NCBI GenBank assembly: GCA_031283915.1 | Contig: JAITAY010000259.1 | Span: 1-10,268 of the forward strand | Direction of reading: 5' to 3' | Length of the DNA: 10,268 bases | Source: Tannerella sp. | GTDB lineage: Bacteria > Bacteroidota > Bacteroidia > Bacteroidales > Tannerellaceae | Shown: in pieces, positions 7,895 through 10,268 of the stretch | Layout: each line of letters starts with the position of its first letter | How positions within the stretch are numbered: position 1 is the stretch's first letter | The notes under the pieces: model-generated | Seen by the model: the letters and a program-made list of their open reading frames with translations, nothing else | Database searches by the model: none | Told to the model about the DNA's origin: nothing | Position numbers and translations under genes: made by a program

Positions 7895-8904
7895 TGAAAA
7901 CGAACAGGAGAGATTTTCTTAAAAAGGCAACCGTCGTAACCGCAGGATTGGGCATGATGTACCGAAATAGCCTCATGGCAGCCCGGCCTGCGTTTAAGGC
8001 GGAGCCGGGAAAACGTATCGGGATGCTGGGACTGGATACCGGTCACTGCCAGGCTTTCACCCAGGCGTTTAATGCAACGGATGCCGGCGACAGATACAGA
8101 GGTTACAGGGTGACAGTGGCATGTCCCAAAGGAACGGAACTCATTCGGGAGTGGAAAGACCGGATTCCCCAGATAACGGAAGACGTCAAAAAAGAAGGCG
8201 TTGAAATCGTTGATTCGATAGATAAATTGCTGGATAAGGCAGACGTCGTCCTGATGACGTGCATCGACGGAAACAAACACCTCGAGTTGGCGCTGCCTGT
8301 TCTGAAAGCCGGTAAACCGCTGTTTATCGACAAACCTTTCACCGCCTCGTATCGTGATGCGTATGCCATTGTCGAAGCTGCGCGGAAATACGGGACGCCG
8401 ATGTTTTCATCTTCATCGCTGCGATACCTGACCGGCGTAGAAAATGTATCGGAGACAGCAGGGAAAATCACGGGAGTCGATACCTATGGGCCGGCATCCA
8501 TCGAACCGCACCATCCCGATTTGTTCTGGTACGGCATCCACGGCATTGAAATCCTGTTTGCCCTCATGGGCGCAGGATGCAAATCGGTCAGACGGACATA
8601 CATGCCCGGAACGGACAGTGTAATCGGCCTGTGGAACGACAGCCGGATAGGGACGTTTCGCGGTACGCGCAACGGTAAATACGGATTCGGCGCAACGGTC
8701 TTCGGTGAAAAGGACATCGTCCATCTGAACAGGGACGAAGGTTACAATCCCCTGCTTGTGAAAATCGCCGAATTTTACGACACGAAAACAGTCCCCTTTC
8801 CCGTAGAACAAACACTGGAAATCATCGCTTTCATGGAAGCGGCGGACAAAAGTAAAGAACAGGGTGGAGCGGAAATAGAATTGAAATCGGTCATGAATAA
8901 TTGA
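7894..8904 (+). CDS. Tat-exported Gfo/Idh/MocA-like oxidoreductase with atypical nucleotide loop
   Basis: A 336-residue protein starting at ATG 7894, whose A is the last base of the preceding TGA (TGATG overlap), so translation is probably coupled. A GTG at 7891 would add one residue but is less likely. KTNRRDFLKKA with a hydrophobic stretch is a twin-arginine signal (Arg5-Arg6). The first beta-alpha unit reads RIGMLGLDTGH (41-51): the GxGxxG is replaced by GLDTGH. MTCIDGNKHLELALPVLKAGKPLFIDKP (about 121-148) is the typical Gfo/Idh/MocA segment with DKP instead of EKP, and YGIHGIEIL (about 213-221) has H...E where HxxD is usual. It is shorter than its neighbour and clearly divergent from it, not a recent duplicate. 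It may be an oxidoreductase with altered cofactor handling, or a partner or lyase-like relative; the function is unproven. Confidence 0.85.
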   Translation: MKTNRRDFLKKATVVTAGLGMMYRNSLMAARPAFKAEPGKRIGMLGLDTGHCQAFTQAFNATDAGDRYRGYRVTVACPKGTELIREWKDRIPQITEDVKKEGVEIVDSIDKLLDKADVVLMTCIDGNKHLELALPVLKAGKPLFIDKPFTASYRDAYAIVEAARKYGTPMFSSSSLRYLTGVENVSETAGKITGVDTYGPASIEPHHPDLFWYGIHGIEILFALMGAGCKSVRRTYMPGTDSVIGLWNDSRIGTFRGTRNGKYGFGATVFGEKDIVHLNRDEGYNPLLVKIAEFYDTKTVPFPVEQTLEIIAFMEAADKSKEQGGAEIELKSVMNN

Positions 8905-9068
8905 ATGTTTCAGGAAGGGGAAGAATGTACCTTTGACAATCCATGTGAAAATAAGGAGCTGTCGGTAAATAAATCATCCCCATTGACGGGAGATGTTTTT
9001 TGCCATCCAACGACTGAACATGCGCGCATACCGGGGTATGTAAGCATTTTCATGAGGAAGTACGGTGA

Positions 9069-9094
9069 AAAACAGACCCGTAACGGGGTGTTTT
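9069..9094. terminator. Candidate bidirectional terminator between convergent genes
   Basis: AAAACA (9069-9074) pairs with TGTTTT (9089-9094), and CCCG (9077-9080) with CGGG (9084-9087), with a small internal loop (GA against G) and a TAA loop. The A-rich left arm and T-rich right arm make it usable in either direction: plus transcripts from the oxidoreductase operon and minus transcripts from the DUF6273 gene. The GC core is only 4 bp, so strength is uncertain. Confidence 0.5.
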
Positions 9095-9099
9095 ATTTA

Positions 9100-9173
9100 C
9101 AGACAGCTCCTAAGGTTTGGAGCCGCGCCTGTCTGTCCCGCTCTCGCCGGAGAGAGCGGGCGCCGACAGGGCT
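9100..9173. repeat. Overlapping inverted repeats forming alternative hairpins
   Basis: CAGACAG (9100-9106) pairs with CTGTCTG (9129-9135), enclosing CTCC (9107-9110) with GGAG (9119-9122). CCTGTC (9128-9133), inside the same arm, can instead pair with GACAGG (9165-9170), enclosing a perfect 9-bp stem CCCGCTCTC (9137-9145) / GAGAGCGGG (9152-9160) with loop GCCGGA. The CTGTC block thus has two mutually exclusive partners. No T-run follows on either side, so it is not a standard intrinsic terminator. Confidence 0.7.
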
Positions 9174-9178
9174 AATGA

Positions 9179-9313
9179 TTAGTGGTTAGGAGGGCAAATA
9201 GCAGGAAAGCAGCGTTAGGAGGGAAAGAAACAGAAGTGAGTGGTTGATCGGACGGCTTCGTCATACCACGGAGCTACCAACCGCTTCCCACTTCCCACTA
9301 ACCACCAACCACT
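9179..9313. repeat. GTGGTTR-type short repeats in inverted arrangement, running into the DUF6273 gene end
   Basis: Plus-strand units: TTAGTGGTTAGG (9179-9190) and GAGTGGTTG (9238-9246). Minus-strand units: CCACTAACCACCAACCACT (9295-9313), which reads AGTGGTTGGTGGTTAGTGG on the other strand, and CTACCAACCGC (9274-9284). The 10-mer GTTAGGAGGG also occurs twice (9185-9194, 9214-9223). The rightmost block contains the last codons and the stop of the minus-strand gene. No transposase or terminal duplication is visible. Confidence 0.6.
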
Positions 9314-10080
9314 ATTTTCAAATTCAGCCACAAAGCCGGACGCACAGCCGGCACACATTGAGTGGCTGTAAAACCGTTGAAGTTTATCATTCCGTCCGCC
9401 GTAACGACTGTAGCGGTACTGCGGTTCCTGCCCGGCTGGCGCAGCCACCACGGTTTGGGACGGCCGTCGATGTTTGCAATCGCGTCCCTGCCGCTGGGGA
9501 ATTTGAATGCCACATACCCCATGCTGTCCGGAAATTCGCTTTCACCGTCCACCTTGAAATAATCAATAACCTCCCCGATGGACAGTAGAAATACGCGGTC
9601 TTCGGTCGGGTCGCACCCTTTGGAATAAAATTCCTCGAACGTGCGTTTGTTCTGAAAGGATACGCTCCTGTTTTCGTTTGTTGTCAGCATCACAGCGCTG
9701 CGGTCTTTCGCGGAAAACACTTTGGGGTTCCGATAGAAATAATCCCCATTGAGTTCGCCGCGCAATGTACACTCCGACCAGCTCGTCTCGCCCACCCTGT
9801 AGTGATAAGGTTTCACCTCAAGGCAGTCCTGCGTGACCATCAGCGCCTGGCCGTCCGCTACTTTCAGCACGCGCCAAACCAGCGACCGGCCGTTCCACTG
9901 GCCAAACACATATCGACTGCCGGGCTGTAACGGCGTGTCTGCAGGCTGGATGCCCGCAACAGCCGCAGCATCTTTTGTCGCATCTGCGCCTCTTTCCTGC
10001 AGCGATTCTGCCTGCATGACATCTCCGTCCTTTAATTCCTCCGGAGATACCTTTTTCTTCAAAAAATCAAACAGTCCCAT
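9298..10080 (-). CDS. DUF6273-domain protein, probably cytoplasmic
   Basis: A 260-residue protein without signal peptide or membrane segment. The N-terminus MGLFDFLKKK is a short amphipathic/basic lead, followed by a low-complexity linker (about 11-48) and one DUF6273 domain (about 52-254). Family landmarks: LVWRVLKV (68-75), TSWSECTLRGELNGDYF (about 99-115), DRVFLLSIGEVIDYF (161-175), WWLRQPG (211-217), VTADGMINFNGF (226-237) and VRPALWLNL (247-255). The domain is common in Firmicutes and Bacteroidota proteins of unknown role, where the WWLR-PG and RPALW patterns recall the formylglycine-generating/sulfatase-modifying fold (cautious comparison). The last residues KIVVGG and the TAG stop are read from the GTGGTTR repeat, so the C-terminal tail is probably repeat-derived. 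It is convergent with the oxidoreductase operon and likely independent of it. In the leader an SD-like AAAGGAG lies about 18 bases from the ATG, within a small hairpin (10097-10111). Confidence 0.82.
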   Translation of the reverse strand: MGLFDFLKKKVSPEELKDGDVMQAESLQERGADATKDAAAVAGIQPADTPLQPGSRYVFGQWNGRSLVWRVLKVADGQALMVTQDCLEVKPYHYRVGETSWSECTLRGELNGDYFYRNPKVFSAKDRSAVMLTTNENRSVSFQNKRTFEEFYSKGCDPTEDRVFLLSIGEVIDYFKVDGESEFPDSMGYVAFKFPSGRDAIANIDGRPKPWWLRQPGRNRSTATVVTADGMINFNGFTATQCVPAVRPALWLNLKIVVGG

Positions 10081-10174
10081 TTCTTTACTTTTTTATGCTC
10101 CTTTCCGGAGCGGTTTACAATACTTTTATTCATTCTCTTTTAATTCTTTCCTGTTTTTACTCTTACTGTCCGAA

Positions 10175-10236
10175 CTGTGATTTTTGTGATTGAAATGATG
10201 CTGTCATGACAATCACAAAAATTAAATTAATCACAG
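10175..10236. promoter_or_regulatory. Operator-like cluster of four TGTGATT heptamers in opposed pairs
   Basis: TGTGATT occurs at 10176-10182 and 10185-10191. Its complement AATCACA occurs at 10211-10217 and 10229-10235. The inner copies belong to a perfect 12-bp inverted repeat, ATTTTTGTGATT (10180-10191) / AATCACAAAAAT (10211-10222). The 19-base spacer plus one base contains a perfect 10-bp palindrome TGTCATGACA (10202-10211). CTGTGA (10175-10180) and TCACAG (10231-10236) form the outer edges. It lies about 95-156 bases upstream of the minus-strand start, where a regulator site would be expected. No clear TAnnTTTG box was found on the minus strand here. Confidence 0.55.
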
Positions 10237-10268
10237 TACATTGCTTTATAGAAAAGTTGCCGCTCTAC

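Larger units (their letters stand above)
8905..9297. other. Convergent intergenic region rich in hairpins and short repeats
   Basis: About 390 bp between the convergent oxidoreductase operon and the DUF6273 gene. It holds a candidate bidirectional terminator (9069-9094), a compound hairpin region (9100-9173) and GTGGTTR-like repeats (9179-9313). A plus-strand open frame at 8905-9189 begins directly after the upstream stop but encodes no recognisable protein, and its last third is the hairpin block. Nothing clear is seen in 8905-9060. Confidence 0.7.

Noticed and set aside
8905..9189. Plus-strand open frame of 94 codons directly after the second oxidoreductase stop
   Set aside because: No domain or signal; its C-terminal third translates the hairpin block and it overlaps the terminator-like structure.

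Overview
The window reads as chromosomal DNA from a member of the Bacteroidota, most likely Bacteroidales. The reasons are a SusC/SusD pair, lipoprotein and Tat signals of Bacteroidota style, start codons without clear Shine-Dalgarno sequences, and a -7 box of the TAnnTTTG type. Base composition looks moderate and fairly even across the genes (judged by eye, not counted).

Layout. Positions 1-4920 hold a 5'-truncated SusC/RagA-type TonB-dependent transporter (1-3168) and its SusD-type lipoprotein partner (3181-4920), closed by a strong hairpin-plus-T-run terminator (4931-4974). A gap of about 525 bp (4921-5445) follows. It holds a GC-rich tandem repeat of exact 23-bp period (5179-5261) that could fold as a row of small hairpins, and a probable promoter -7 box (5357-5364). 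A second co-oriented unit (5446-8904) encodes a DUF6807 ('PmoA-like') lipoprotein and two Gfo/Idh/MocA-family oxidoreductases, each with a twin-arginine signal. The two oxidoreductase genes overlap by one base, so they are probably translationally coupled. Positions 8905-9297 are non-coding, rich in hairpins and GTGGTTR-like repeats, and contain a candidate bidirectional terminator (9069-9094). On the minus strand, 9298-10080 encodes a DUF6273-type protein without an export signal, converging on the operon. Upstream of it lies a striking cluster of four TGTGATT heptamers in two opposed pairs (10175-10236).

How the parts may work together. SusC/SusD would capture and import a glycan or glycoside. 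The lipoprotein and the two Tat-exported oxidoreductases could then act on it, or on released sugars, in the periplasm. No glycoside hydrolase, polysaccharide lyase, transport ATPase or regulator lies inside the window, so the substrate cannot be named. The DUF6273 gene appears to be an unrelated neighbour.

No wholly new system can be demonstrated from this sequence alone. The features most worth a second look are the 23-bp hairpin repeat array, the fourfold TGTGATT operator-like cluster, the repeat-derived 3' end of the DUF6273 gene, and the redox module that includes an oxidoreductase lacking the canonical GxGxxG.
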